Shown: positions 13,335-24,191 of the stretch, piece after piece
Layout: each line of letters begins with the position of its first letter
Position numbering within the stretch: the stretch's first letter is position 1
NCBI GenBank assembly: GCA_038496445.1
Contig: JALMLS010000523.1
Span: 49,110 to 113,109 of the forward strand
Direction of reading: 5' to 3'
DNA length: 64,000 bases
Origin: Trichosphaerium sp. ATCC 40318
Lineage: Eukaryota > Discosea > Flabellinia > Trichosidae
Notes under the pieces: model-generated
Told to the model about the DNA's origin: nothing
Seen by the model: only the letters and a program-made list of their open reading frames with translations
Database searches by the model: none
Made by a program: the position numbers and the translations under genes

Positions 13335-14059
13335 TTAATATTGTACTAGCGCGTAATTAGAAATGATTACACGTATGAAGTGTCGTACCATATCCGATCC
13401 CTGTAAAAGGTTCAAAGGACGCGGAGGCGGACCTGAGGCGTTTGATCTACGAGCTCGAAGCGGCTTTAGAAAAAATAAGTAAGAAAATTATTCTGTTGAT
13501 CTAAAAAATGCTGTACATACCCTCATTGGTTTTCTTAAACTGTCTTTAATGAGTTGCAACCATTTTTCTGCAGAACTGACATCCCCAAAAGAAAATATGT
13601 AGTGTCTTGTTGTTTTATCGCGTTTGCTATTAAAAGTGAGCACTGGTAACACTCTTTATATGGTTATATACCTAAACAAGCGAAAACACCATTTGTGACC
13701 TTGCAAAGAGTTTCCGTTTGTTTCAAGCAGCGCGAGTGTATCGTAGTGCTTTAAATCTATTACTCCAAGCGGCTAGCGGAATGTTAGTAATTAGTGAACA
13801 ATCGTTGAAAGGTTCACAAAGCTTGTAATTGCACAATGCTCCAAAAGGAGTGACATTAAAGTTGTATGCGCGCTGTAGAGTGTCGAACCTTGTCTTGTTT
13901 GTAAGTTTTGTAGTAATACAGTGTTTCTTGTCGTAGCACCAACCAGCGGCGTTTCCAAGGCTTATCAGCGTTTTTACCACCTCTTTTTTCAATCCAACCT
14001 GTATACCTCTGACCAGCCCTTCCTGTAGATACAGAGCGCTTATTAGACGCCGCGCACAT
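13335..14059 (-). CDS. PH-domain protein, small
   Basis: The product is essentially one pleckstrin-homology domain with a short tail. Exon 1 gives MCAASNKRSVSTGRAGQRY and TGWIEKRGG--ADKPWKRRWLVLR--TLYYYKTYKQDK. A phase-0 intron of about 117 nt (branch-like TTACTAAC, acceptor CGCTAG) joins it to PLGVIDLKHYDTLALLETNG and HKWCFRLF. After a further 45-nt intron come KRDKTTRHYIFSFGDVSSAE and KWLQLIKDSL with the invariant Trp of the PH C-terminal helix. The last exon is Pro/Arg-rich (SGPPPRPLNLL) and ends with TAA at 13335. PH domains bind phosphoinositides or proteins at membranes; lipid specificity cannot be assigned. ATG 14059 is the first in frame. The 5' end of this gene was copied into the inverted repeat at 48.0 kb. 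Confidence 0.8.
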
Positions 14060-16632
14060 AAAAGGAGGTGCAATTCCCGAATTGCTTTGTAAGAAAACCA
14101 AAAACAGGTATCACATGCCTTAGCTTCCAAAACAGTCTCGAGGCTAAATAGTCCTTATAAACAACATACTATCCGCTCGTTCTTGATGTTGCAACACCGT
14201 TGAACACGTGTTCGCTTGTCAAGCCATGAAAAATGCGAGTAAGCTTGTGAGTTATTTTTTTTTAATTTACAATCTACCATTCGACTGTTCAGTTTGCTTT
14301 TTTTTTTTGATGTAAGGATTACATAGGAATCTACCCTTCCCTTCGTCTCTCTACAGTTTTGTTGTTATGGATGACAAATAGAAGACTCTTAAGTTCTGTT
14401 TAAACATAAGGACTGTCGGCATCAATACCAGGCTCTTCATTTTTATTTGCCATTGCCAATGCTTGTTCATTTCCATTCTTCTTAGCAAGTTCTTGCTCTT
14501 CATTTACATTGTAATCTCCAGTTGAGCTTTCTTCATCTCCAGTAGAGCTTGCTTGTTCGGAAGTACAGCTTATTACTTCTTCTGAAGGCGTTTCCGTATG
14601 TACTGATGATTCGCTCACAGCTCGTGTGATCTTTTTCAATGGCTCATCTGCAGGCGCAGGGCTTGGTTTAGGTTTTTTTGCCTTTGAAAAGCCTTTGTAA
14701 ATATCAGACCTAGAGAGCTCGTCCCAGGCATTATATGCGATACGACCCATTGTTGCACCATCATAAAACGATAGAACTACATCAGTAATAATGTGTATTA
14801 TGATAACAGGAATACCTAAAGGAGAAAGTACAATGAGTAACAGCAACGATAAGTATAGTCTTTTTTTTATGAAATGACAATAAAATATTGAAGAAAGAAG
14901 TACACGTACAGGCAGCAAGAAATCCAATAAAACCAGAAAACGCTACGGTGACGTAGTATATACCAAACACCATCATAATGATAATAAAAGAATGGGCGGC
15001 AAGAGCGATGTAAACATGTGCCGGTCTAATAAATACAGCGATAAAAAGATAACACATCCAAACAACAAATGGTCCAGCAAGCAATCCATAGGCAATCCAC
15101 CCTAAGTTTGGTCTATGGTAATGAACACCTCTTTCGAAACAGGTCCAGGAGTCACAGGAGCTTCCTGAGTTTCCAGAAGCACAAGAACATGTGGCAATCT
15201 CAAATTCTTCGTATGAATCAATATTACCTTCCCATTTGCTACAATAACCACCTGGTGCTACTTCAAGGCATACATAATTCTCGTCCTCTGGTTCACTGTC
15301 TTTACCAAGCCCAGTCTCTAGACAATACCTTCACAAACGTCAAAATAATATCAAACATTGAGATAAATCAAAGAAAACACTATTTGTGGCTCGGAAATTG
15401 AGTTTTTGACGAGGAAAGCAGTCTAAAAGGCGCCACATATTTTTACAGTTGTGGTGAGGTTGTCTCAAAGCCAAAATGGAAAATAGGGAAACAAACGCGC
15501 ACCATTCAATGCAAACACTAGTAGTTGCAGTAACATTTTGCGTTTTTCTACATTCACAAAGAGCGAACTCTCTTTCAATCCTTGGTAAGCAAGTCGTATC
15601 ACATGTGTACTCACCACAAGATAAAGAACAGCACTCTGCTCTTATTGTTTCACCGTCTGAGACAAGATTAGTAAGCACAAAAATAAACTATTTAAGGGCA
15701 CGTGACGCCCCTCAAAAACGCACTGATCAATGTTGTCGTCCCAGTTGCCTCTTCGCCCCGTTTACAGTTTGTAACCTCTTGTTGATCTACTCTCCATTTC
15801 TCGCAGTACCCTCTAGAGTTGAAACTTGTACAGTTGCCCAGACCTACTTCGAGTTCGTCTGGTGAGATCTCTCTTGCGTTCCATTGAATACAAGCAGAGC
15901 CAATATTTCTCAAACATGTGTATTGCTCGTTTTCATCGTCATAACCAAATGGAAGAAGTGGAGCGCCACCATTGTAGTAAGGAAACCCACTGCAAGTATG
16001 TCCGGCACGTTTCATCGCGTCTGATTTAGTACATGACTCAAAAGTTTGGCAAAGCGTTTTGTCGTGGCATTCAACCCCTGCGTGTACTTTCTGGGCGCAA
16101 AGGAGGGTAAACACAATTGCTATTGCAAGTACGCAAAAATTACAGCGTCCTAGTAATAAATAAGCCCACGCATATTATGATCTCTCAAGAGCTTAGCAAA
16201 CCCAAGCAGAAAGATAAAAAATATAACACCGAAAACTCCCTACAAATGGACGGTTGCTTTTATTGTATGGTTTAATTCATCTACGTACTGTTTGTATTAT
16301 GCATTGCCACTTGTGTCTGAGCGTAAGTAAAATCACATAAAATCACAACAGAAAAGCATGGAGCAATTTGAAAAACAATGGAATTTTACGGAAAGCCGGT
16401 TTTACCAAATTTGTTCTTAACCATCTTATAGTATATATAAGATTACGTGTTTAATTACTTTTATGAATTTTCGACTCATTTTGGGTCACCCGAAACGACT
16501 TTTTTCGTACATTAGACGTACCGGAACAACCTACAATTAGCAATTGACATTTTTACCAGCTGTTATACTCAAAATGGCGTATGCCTCAGTATGTAGTTAA
16601 CTTAAAGTTTCGGATAACTGTCGGGTTGCGAT
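14037..16632. repeat. Inverted duplication, copy 1 (probable source)
   Basis: This segment matches 45362-48026 in opposite orientation. Both copies hold the Cys-rich membrane protein gene with the same exon layout plus flanking non-coding DNA. On the low-coordinate side the match runs through the 5' region and about eight codons of the PH-domain gene, which is intact here and cut off in the other copy, so this is probably the original locus. Exons are nearly identical by eye; the outer 300 bp near 16.3-16.6 kb are more diverged. Confidence 0.85.
14400..16304 (-). CDS. Cys-rich secreted/membrane protein with multi-pass C-terminal half (copy 1)
   Basis: I do not recognise the family. Exon 1 is tiny: ATG 16304, MHNTNR, donor A|GTACGT, joined after about 137 nt to RCNFCVLAIAIVFTLLCAQ, a signal peptide. 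The ectodomain is Cys-rich (GVECHDKTLCQTFESCTK, CLRNIGSACIQW, CCSLSCGEYTCDTTC, CEC) and followed by ENYVCLEVAPGGYCSKW and an exon ending in CFERGVHY. Then come hydrophobic stretches (WIAYGLLAGPFVVWMCYLF, YIALAAHSFIIIMMVFGIYY, GIPVIIIHIITDVVLSFY) indicating several membrane segments, and an acidic, Glu/Ser/Asn-rich cytosolic-type tail ending DADSPYV. Stop at 14400. The spacing CxW with repeated C-x(n)-C suggests disulfide-bonded modules. Its near-identical inverted partner is at 45.7-47.7 kb. Confidence 0.75.
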
Positions 16633-16963
16633 GGAAACTGTTCACAGAAAATGTAAATAAATTGTGTTTACCCGACTTTGATTATTAGCACGATTATATG
16701 AACGTGTAGTTGCTGTGGTATAAATTCAAGCTCGGTTACTTTGCAGATATAGTTCTAAGAACATAACGTCCATGTGAAAGTTCTACCGAAAACTATCCAG
16801 AAAACAACGAAATTTAGTTTGTTTTAACCTGGTACACATCACCGTGCCGTACGATACCTGCAACGTTGCGTATACACATACTTATTTACGTAGTAACGTG
16901 AATGTACCTAAAGTTGTCGCCTAAGTTTGTACGAGCGACTTGTTTAAAAATAACTTTTTTTAT
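16633..16963. other. Intergenic region between the duplicated segment and the NHL gene
   Basis: No exon was recognised. It lies just outside the inverted duplication and at the 3' end of the NHL-repeat gene. Confidence 0.4.
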
Positions 16964-19014
16964 TTATGATTTTGTAATAGATTTCTTAGAGTTTAAACTT
17001 TTTTCAGAACCATTCCTTCGTAGAACTTTAGCTTGTTTCTTTTCTATCTTTCTATCCTTTTCTGATTTTTTTTCTTTATCAGTCTTTTTATCTGACTTAT
17101 CCTTTATACTTTTGTCATGTTTCTTGTCTGACTTATCTGACTTCTTATCTGACTTATCCTGTTTTTTCTCTTTTTCCTGTTTCCTCTCCTGTTTCTCAAG
17201 TTTTCTCTTTTCCTTCAGGCTCTTACTCTCTTTAACTTGTTTAGAAAGTTCTTCCACAGTATCAGTTAGCCTTTTATATCCTTCAGTTAACTCATGTACT
17301 TTTCCTTTTAGTGTAGAGTTCTCGTTAACTAATAGACCAAGAGCTGATTGATATGTTTTGTTGATTTGTTGAAGAGACTTAATCTGGTTTTGCATCTCAT
17401 CTAGTTCGCTTTGTATCTTAGAGTTTATACCTCCTTCTGGCAATAAAACAGCTATAGGTGTATTATTTCTTTTCACATGTGCAGGAGGGTCCATTGCGAC
17501 TGAGATAAGAGTGTATGTATCATTATCGAAGATATAAATTTTTCCTTTTGAAAAAGCTATTGCTCCAGGGTTACTGAACCTATCATTTAGCGAAAGAGCT
17601 TCTACTTTTCTTGGAGCGAGACTAAGCTATTAATGTACATATAAGAGTGTTTATAATGATATTTTAAGGTGAGTAAAAGAGGTACCTTGTAGAGAAAATG
17701 TCTACCAGCAACAACACAATAAATCGCTCTGTCTTCCTTATCGTAGCATATCCTTATAGACTCAAGGCTATCATGAAATCGATAAAGCGTCTTTGCATTA
17801 TTTTCTAGCGCTAGTGTTAATCGAAAAATCTTTTTAAAGAAGATAAAGATTAACAAGATTAAAACGAAAAGTCACGGTCACTAAGATGCTTATTTTCGCT
17901 GTATTAAGGTGTTTTTGGTTGTATCGTACGCGAAATATTAATCATGATAACACGTGACTCAAAAGGAAGCCCGCTTTTTTTAGAAGCAGTGACAGCGTAT
18001 ATATCACCGTCTAGGTGAATAATATCATCTGTATCCCACCCTTCAACATTAAAAACACGCTCGCAGTTCCGCCTTGCCGGATCAACCTGATATATACCAT
18101 CTTCACAGCAAACCTAAACAAACCATAAAAAACTCACTTTAAAGATTTTTTGTTTGTGAATGCGTTGTAGCGTTTATCACGTGACGCATCGTATTTTAAG
18201 ACTTTTTTTACATTGTATCGATAGTTACCTGGATTTCGCCTTTAGCATTTGTTGTAACACCGCTAGGGTCTGTGAGAGAAGAGCATATAGTTTCAATAGA
18301 GTTATCCTCCCTTGCTATGCAAACGTTCCCAAGACGGAAATCTGTGAAGATAATACGAGGTTTGTCAGCGTATTTATCATAGTGTACTTGCCATGGCCGC
18401 TATTTAATAGATTTAGAATACGATTTGGTAAAAAAAATGATCACGTGGCCAAAAAACGTTTCAAAAAGGTGAAGCTAGCTTTCTTGTGCGCTGGAATAGG
18501 CGTTGAGATGTTTTAACAAATTTGTATTCGACGTTTCGTACAAAAGCGTAAATCCCAGCTGTCCCCGCAATTGTTTTAACATGCAACTCTGTAGGATTTA
18601 CTCTACGTATGACATAGTTTTCAGTGTCGCTAAGAATAACCTAATAGCGTCATACAAATGATAATTAACAATCCTTTTCTGAAAAAAAAAAAATGAAAGA
18701 AAATACTGCCAAAACGTTAAATGGAAAGTTGGACTTCATACAAAGTTTACATCTTTGTCACGTGATTTTTTATATTGAAAATAGTAAAGAGACGGGTGTA
18801 AATTAAATAAAAAGATATTTTCGGTTTTCTCCCTTTGGGTAAATGCCCGTACGTCTCCGTTATTATCTACTGTCATTCCACGACATAAATCAAGCTTTGC
18901 TGTTCTACATTGACCATCTTGGTATCCTTGGCCATTTCCTCCAGCTAGAATGACAGGTTTAGACTTTATATTCAAAGGAGCAATCTCAGGTTTGCTTTCA
19001 GACACAGAAGACAT
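16964..19014 (-). CDS. NHL-type beta-propeller protein with charged coiled-coil tail
   Basis: Exons on the minus strand give propeller blades: VILAGGNGQGYQDG, LCRGMTVDNNGD then VILSDTENYVIRRVNP (split by a phase-0 intron), RIIFTDFRLGNVCIARED, SLTDPSGVTTNAKGEI, CCEDGIYQVDPARRNCERV and GWDTDDIIHLDGDIYAVTA. The D-G--N-D and L-DP-GV-- patterns fit NHL/SMP-30-like blades. After GAIAFSKGKIYIFDNDTYTL the chain enters a heptad coiled coil (SELDEMQNQIKSLQQINKTY) and a Lys/Asp/Ser tail built of DKSDKKSDKSDKK units, ending at 16964. ATG 19014 is a workable start, but blade-like exons also lie upstream (19030-19240), so the N-terminus may extend. NHL propellers usually bind protein or RNA; the tail suggests oligomerisation or nucleic-acid contact. 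The partner is unknown. Confidence 0.72.
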
Positions 19015-19576
19015 AGTACAGCTAGTTTTTCGTAACTTTAAAAGAAATATTCTGACCTAGTGTTTCCGCTAAGATACGCCTTCTATCTCCCACCAACACA
19101 ACATTGGCAGCCGCAAAATACTACAAAAGGACAATTTATATGCACGTGCTTAAATATGAGTCGATACCATTAACCTGTTATTAAAACAAGCGCACAACAC
19201 GGGTGTTTCCTAAAAGATTATATTTTCAACTAAACTTACTCTAGGAAGTAATAATAGATGATAGTACAGATAAAACGTAAATACGGCGCCTCAGCTTTTC
19301 GCTGAGTATTCGTCATTACTACGCTGCTAGGTAAAGTTTAGTACACTGGATACAGATTGATTTTGAAAAAGTCGATTACTAGTTGCAGCTCCGTCGTATC
19401 AATCAATCAACAGCCTACACTTTATCAGTCAAGTCTAGTCAGGGTTATTTACGTATTGTATCATTTGATTGGCACCTCGTATGGCAGCAAAGAGGACTGT
19501 ATGTAACAACCTTGAGATAACGTATTCTCATTATACCTAGCGCTTATCATCAACTCAAACTGAGGAACTATCACTC
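19015..19576 (-). other. Possible extra 5' exons of the NHL gene plus divergent promoter region
   Basis: On the minus strand ETPVLCACFNNRLM joins in phase 0 through a GTATCG...TTTGTAG intron to YFAAANVVLVGDRRRILAETL, which looks like another propeller blade. I could not join it in frame to the exon at 19014, and no clean first ATG was found. The remainder is probably promoter sequence shared with the MORN gene starting at 19577. Confidence 0.4.
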
Positions 19577-19996
19577 ATGAAACTTCCTTTTGAAATACAA
19601 CAATCTATGATTGAAATGTCAACCAATGCTTATCGTGATTGGCCTCTACTTTGCCGTCAATCAGCAATGTCAACTCGTTTTACAGTAGACATGAATAAAA
19701 AGGGGACTTGGGTGAAGTACAATCAAGAGAAAAGACCAAAAGAAGTCGAATTTAAAAAAACTCAACTTGATGAATGGAAAGATGGAATACGAGATGGTAC
19801 ATGTGTTAGATGGCATGAAAATGGTGTAAAGATACTCGAATGCACATATAAGAACGGTGAGATTGACGGGAAGTACGAGCAGTTTTATAAAAACGGAAAA
19901 AGATTTGTTCTTCGACATTTCAAAGATGGGACTGAAACAGGATTGTACAAGATGTGGGACCCAGAAGGTAGACTCAAGATTAAACGATACTATTAA
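19577..19996 (+). CDS. MORN-variant repeat protein (second copy)
   Basis: A single-exon frame of 139 codons starts with ATG (MKLPFEIQQSMIEMSTNAYR). The first 45 residues are F-box-like, ending DWPLLCRQSAMSTRF, and line up with the paralogue at 1.4-1.9 kb. Then come MORN-variant repeats: EWKDGIRDGTCVRWHENGVK, CTYKNGEIDGKYEQFYKNGK and HFKDGTETGLYKMWDPEGR. The repeat unit is about 22-24 residues with the G-x(6)-W/F-x-NG signature. The lack of introns contrasts with most neighbours. Similar F-box-like plus MORN chains are, to my knowledge, common in some large DNA viruses of protists as well as in protists, so an exchange in either direction is possible but untested. Confidence 0.75.
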   Translation: MKLPFEIQQSMIEMSTNAYRDWPLLCRQSAMSTRFTVDMNKKGTWVKYNQEKRPKEVEFKKTQLDEWKDGIRDGTCVRWHENGVKILECTYKNGEIDGKYEQFYKNGKRFVLRHFKDGTETGLYKMWDPEGRLKIKRYY

Positions 19997-20233
19997 AGCT
20001 AGTTACTCATAAGCGTAAATCATCGAAATAAGTATTTTTAAACGAACATCTCTTTGTTTAAGTTTCATGCAATTTTCTTGGTTTTTTCGGCCTTTGAAAT
20101 GGTGCTAATAAATGTAAACTTTGGTCATCTACCAGACTACATATCTATTGATGTATGGTACTACGAGAAGGCTTTAAATCTCAGCGTAATGCGAATTTCC
20201 GCGACTTTTGTGTTTTTTGTCGAAAGCTCGTTA

Positions 20234-21502
20234 ATGGATCTTTCTCGAGTAGAAAAGACAAATCCGGGAAGGGTTGACGGCTCAGCTCAGTTGTACGCGT
20301 TTTTCAATATTCAAAGCAATTTAAAAGTTTAGTTTGTTGCCTTTAGAGAACTCATAGGTCTCCCTAACGAAATATTGGGAGTTGTTCTATGGTTTTTAGA
20401 CAACTCAAGGTTTCAAGCTGCTCAAACATGTTGGTTATTTGCATCTATCATCCACAACTTCTTGGGGTATACTTCCATCAAAGTGGAGTCTGTTAACGAG
20501 TGCTCGTTGTTATCCGAATTCCCAGGTGTTCTAAACAATACAAAAATCGCAGTTAAAAACGCAACCAGAACAATGGTATCAAAACTGATTGGCCTCAAAC
20601 GTTTGATTTTTGCTGAGCCTGTTGTTGACCTCCTCTCATCAGATATAATATCTCTCGCTGGTGTACATAGCATAAATCTATCAGGGTTGAGTGACATAGT
20701 GAATGATCAAGTTGTACAGGCTCTCAGTGGTGTACATACAATCAATGTAAGCAATTGTAACAATGTTACTGATCTATCTATGAAGTCACTTTCTGGTGTG
20801 CACTCTATTGACTTGTCTCGAACATCAGTCACAGATGAGGGTTTGAAGTGGTTGAAGGGTGTTCACACTATCGTATTGAACCGCGTGCAGGTGACTGACG
20901 TTGGATTAAAGTATCTCAAAGGTGTCAAAAGAGCCACTATTGATACGATACGTATTTCGAATGAAGGTATAAAAGCTCTTGTTGGGATAGAATCTTTAGC
21001 GCTGCTTCACGTCATACCTTTAGCGCATGAGAGCATTGCATATTTAACTGGTATCCATAGCATTTTATTACTTGGTTTATCTATGGATGATAAAGTGCTC
21101 AAAGTATTATCTGGTATACACACTATTACTATCTTTCAAACGACTGCTACTGATGAAGGAATCAAATCACTTTCAACAAGTCATTGTGTGACTCTTGGTC
21201 GCTGTAAAAAGATTCCTGATAATGGTATAAAGTATCTACGTAATGTTGAATCAATAACACTGGGGTGTATGCCTCAAATAACAGATGAAAGTATAGAATG
21301 TCTTGTTAATGTCAAACATCTATATCTTTTTAGAATGCTTGGTATTTCATCAAAAAGTGTCTTGAAGCTCACGCTCTTGAATACTCATATTCATATTTTC
21401 GATTGTCCTGATTTGCCATGTCCTGGAAAACATATTAGTTATATGGATCATAAAAGTTCGATGAAAAGACTTACTACTACAAATATTGATCTCCTTTACT
21501 AA
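20234..21502 (+). CDS. F-box/leucine-rich-repeat protein of the GVHTI type
   Basis: The F-box is LPNEILGVVLWFLDNSRFQA followed by AQTCWLFASIIHNFLGY. It is followed by about twelve LRR-like units of 21-24 residues with the core ALSGVHTINVSNCNNVTD and SLSGVHSIDLSRTSVTDEGL. The exon's frame opens only after an acceptor (AAGTTTAG, 20332). ATG 20234 gives MDLSRVEKTNPGR and a GTTGAC donor that restores frame in phase 0, so it is the chosen start, with moderate support. Stop at 21502. F-box/LRR proteins act as substrate receptors of SCF ubiquitin ligases; no substrate can be named. A related frameshifted gene is at 57.9-58.7 kb, and fragments of the F-box exon occur near 21.9 and 31.2 kb. Confidence 0.72.
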
Positions 21503-21894
21503 TGAAAAAAAGTGAAAATACATACTGATATTTCTTGTCATTCTGTCCACATACATAATTATTTAATTTGCTGTACCTAATACCGTAAGTACTTCAATTG
21601 CTTCCATGAGATAATCTGATATAAGACGTCCAAAAGTAGAACGATGACATAGTATTGCTTAACTGCTAAAACTGTTTTGTCATATTTTGAAGATAAAATA
21701 GTTGAGATTCGTTGAATGCGCCAATGAACGGTTTTACAATAATATCTTGGACACGATAACCCACAGTTGACCAGGTTAATATGCTGACAATAGGATATCG
21801 CTTATACAAGGTATAATCATTGTCACAAGATAACACTTTAGTGACAGATTTTTCAAGACAACTTTGTACTGTCTAATCTTTAAGCTCAGGAACA

Positions 21895-21990
21895 TTGGAA
21901 TACGACCTGTTGGTTAGCCAACAACTTGATTAATGATATCAGCCAAATCGGTTGTCGAAATCAGCAACAGAGCAACAGAAATCTAACCGA
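21895..21990 (-). pseudogene. F-box exon remnant
   Basis: The minus strand reads TDLADIINQVVG, a stop, then PTGRIPMFLSLKI. This matches SILADIIHAIVGYGRVYIHN and IPDLVRIAQ from the F-box/LRR gene at 58.6 kb. Stops interrupt the frame and no LRR part follows. The rest of the 21503-22047 interval holds no gene I can support. Confidence 0.5.
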
Positions 21991-22047
21991 AAAGAGCGGC
22001 TTAGTGAAGCAAATTAAGACACTGAAACAATATTGAAGACATCCATA

Positions 22048-23823
22048 ATGGCGTCCGAACCTAGCTACCTACCGAGCTCATCTGATAAGCCTGTATCGAA
22101 GATGCAGTATAATTACCTCGGTAATAGCGGTATTAAAGTATCTGAGTTATGTTTGGGTAAGCTAGTAACGTTTGCAAGGATTGTTTGGTCTTAACAGTGT
22201 TAATGAGTAATAGGTGCTCTTACTTTTGGAAAAGTTGATAAAAACCTGGGATGGCTTCCAACTGTATCAACGGAGGATAGCTTTGCGCTTATGGATAAGT
22301 TTGTTGAAGCTGGTGGTAACTTTATAGATACAGCAAATATGTATGGCCTTGGGGAGAGCGAACGAGTAGGCACGTGGACGGAGGTTGAAGGCTCCACCTT
22401 TTGTTTTTTCTTTTTGGATAAAAAAATAGACTTGAAATTCTGATGTGTTTTTCTCCTTTGTTTATTACTCCTTTTCACTATTGACGCACGTGATAGTCGG
22501 TAAATGGATGAAAGAAAGGAATAATCGCGATAAAATCATACTTGCTACTAAACGTGAGTGCGAATCAGTAGAACGGATTTAGACCTCTTTTAATGCTAGT
22601 TCCTACAATTCTGAATTTTCAATTAGTTTTTTTCCCTCTTGCGACTGACGTTGGTCCTAATAATGCTGGTTATAATCGAAGATACGTCAGGAAATGTGTA
22701 GAAAGCTCTCTTGAGAGACTTCAAACTTCCTACATTGATTTAATACAAGCACGTGATAATTCACATTACCAGATCCAAAAGTTTTTTAATGGCTCAATAG
22801 GTTCATGCTTACGACCCTGGCACTCCTATCCGTGAACTTATGAGGACTTTAAACGATCTTGTACGCGAAGGAAAGATCAGCTACATTGGAGTATCAAACT
22901 GGCCTGCATGGGCAATTCAGCAAGCTCAATGCATTGCCAGATACGAAAACATGACAAGTATGTTCGCAACATTTCGTTTCAACCCAACTATCACCTCAAA
23001 ACCACTAACACTCCAAAGCGTTGGTTTCTTTGCAGTCTCAATATAACCTATTATCGAGAGTTCCAGAGTGGGAATTATTTCCTGTTTGTAAGGTAAACAA
23101 TCACTCAAGTTGGTTTTGTGTAATGCATTTAGGCGAACAACATTGCGTATTTGCCTTGGTCTCCATTGAAAGGTGGATGGCTTAGTGGTAAGTTTGACCG
23201 CAACAGTGAAAAACCAGAAGAAGGTAGAGTAGCTTGGGCCGAAAGCCACGCATGGCAGGAGACAGCGTGGACAGTACTTGCAAAAGAAAGGTAAGAACAA
23301 AGAAAATTTATTTGAAATTATACTTTCTTGTGGGTAGACAAAGTTTGGTGATTCTTTTGTTGTCCGTGACCTTTAAGTTCTATGATCATAGTTTTCAATA
23401 TTTTAGTAGCGCTCTAAGTCACAATTGACTTCGAAAATCGTGAACTTCAATTATTTTTCGAGTTTCTGAGAAAAATCAACGATAAAACCTTCTGGCCTAA
23501 TGTCACGTGTGCTGATAAATATTTTTAGCACCTGGAAAGTAATAGATGCAATGAAAGAGATATCTAAAGAATTAGAACGTCCTGTAGTGCAAATAGCACT
23601 AAGATGGTTAATGCAACGTCCTGGTGTCACTTCAACTATTATTGGAGCAAGAAAAATGAGTCACTTGATTGATAACTTGGGTACAGTTGAGTTTTCGTTG
23701 TCTGAAGATCAAATGAAGAAATTGAATGAAGCTTCAAGTGTTGATATACCTTATCCTTATAACCTTGTACCCGGTTTCGCTACTCAAGTAGGAAGGTCAA
23801 GGAACACAAGAACAGATTTTTAA
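22048..23823 (+). CDS. Aldo/keto reductase
   Basis: NADPH-dependent reductase of carbonyl compounds with the TIM-barrel fold. ATG 22048 gives [14 protein letters not shown], then [20 protein letters not shown]. The catalytic tetrad is visible: D and Y in [16 protein letters not shown] in IILATKLATDVGP, and H in [15 protein letters not shown]. Later blocks are [34 protein letters not shown] and the cofactor-binding [18 protein letters not shown]. The chain resembles the yeast AAD/YakC-like or potassium-channel-beta-like group. There are about seven short introns. One, within LIQ|VHAY (near 22754), has a GC donor (CAA|GCACGT) and an ordinary AATAG acceptor. Stop at 23823. No broken exon was seen. 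Confidence 0.9.
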
Positions 23824-24191
23824 AGAAGTAAACCGAGAACATTAGTTGAGAAAGTGTTCGAGAATAAAGTTTAAACAGCTGTTTATTAGAAAAATAAACG
23901 AGATTTATCGCTCAGTTTTGTTCATTCATGACACTCTCTACCTCTTGAACGTATTTATCTTCCATCATCAAAAGGCATGACCTTCATGATCTTCTATACG
24001 GAAGCACTTTAAACTATATTTCACTCATACCCAAAGTCCTACTTTATTTACAAATACAAATCGTTTTCTTTTGATGATACATACTTTTTCCTTGCATCAA
24101 AGAAGACCTCTCGACTCTCACCACCTCGTTGGGGATGTACAAGTTCGTTTAGAATTTCTTTAATAACAAAGGTAATCATTGTGATGAAGGA
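23824..24191. other. Intergenic region between convergent genes
   Basis: Probably the 3' UTRs of the aldo/keto reductase (plus) and the KCTD-like gene (minus). No exon was recognised. Confidence 0.4.

Noticed and set aside
13868-13895. A 16-nt micro-intron (GTTCGACACTCTACAG) in the PH gene
   Set aside because: A 117-nt intron with a TTACTAAC branch-like element and CGCTAG acceptor gives the canonical PH text PLGVIDLKHYDTL in frame, so no micro-intron is needed.
16152-16173. A 20-nt micro-intron just after an ATG at 16173 (and its twin at 45850) in the Cys-rich genes
   Set aside because: An upstream mini-exon (MHNTNR / MYNNNR) with a perfect A|GTACGT donor joins the same acceptor in both copies with a normal-sized intron.
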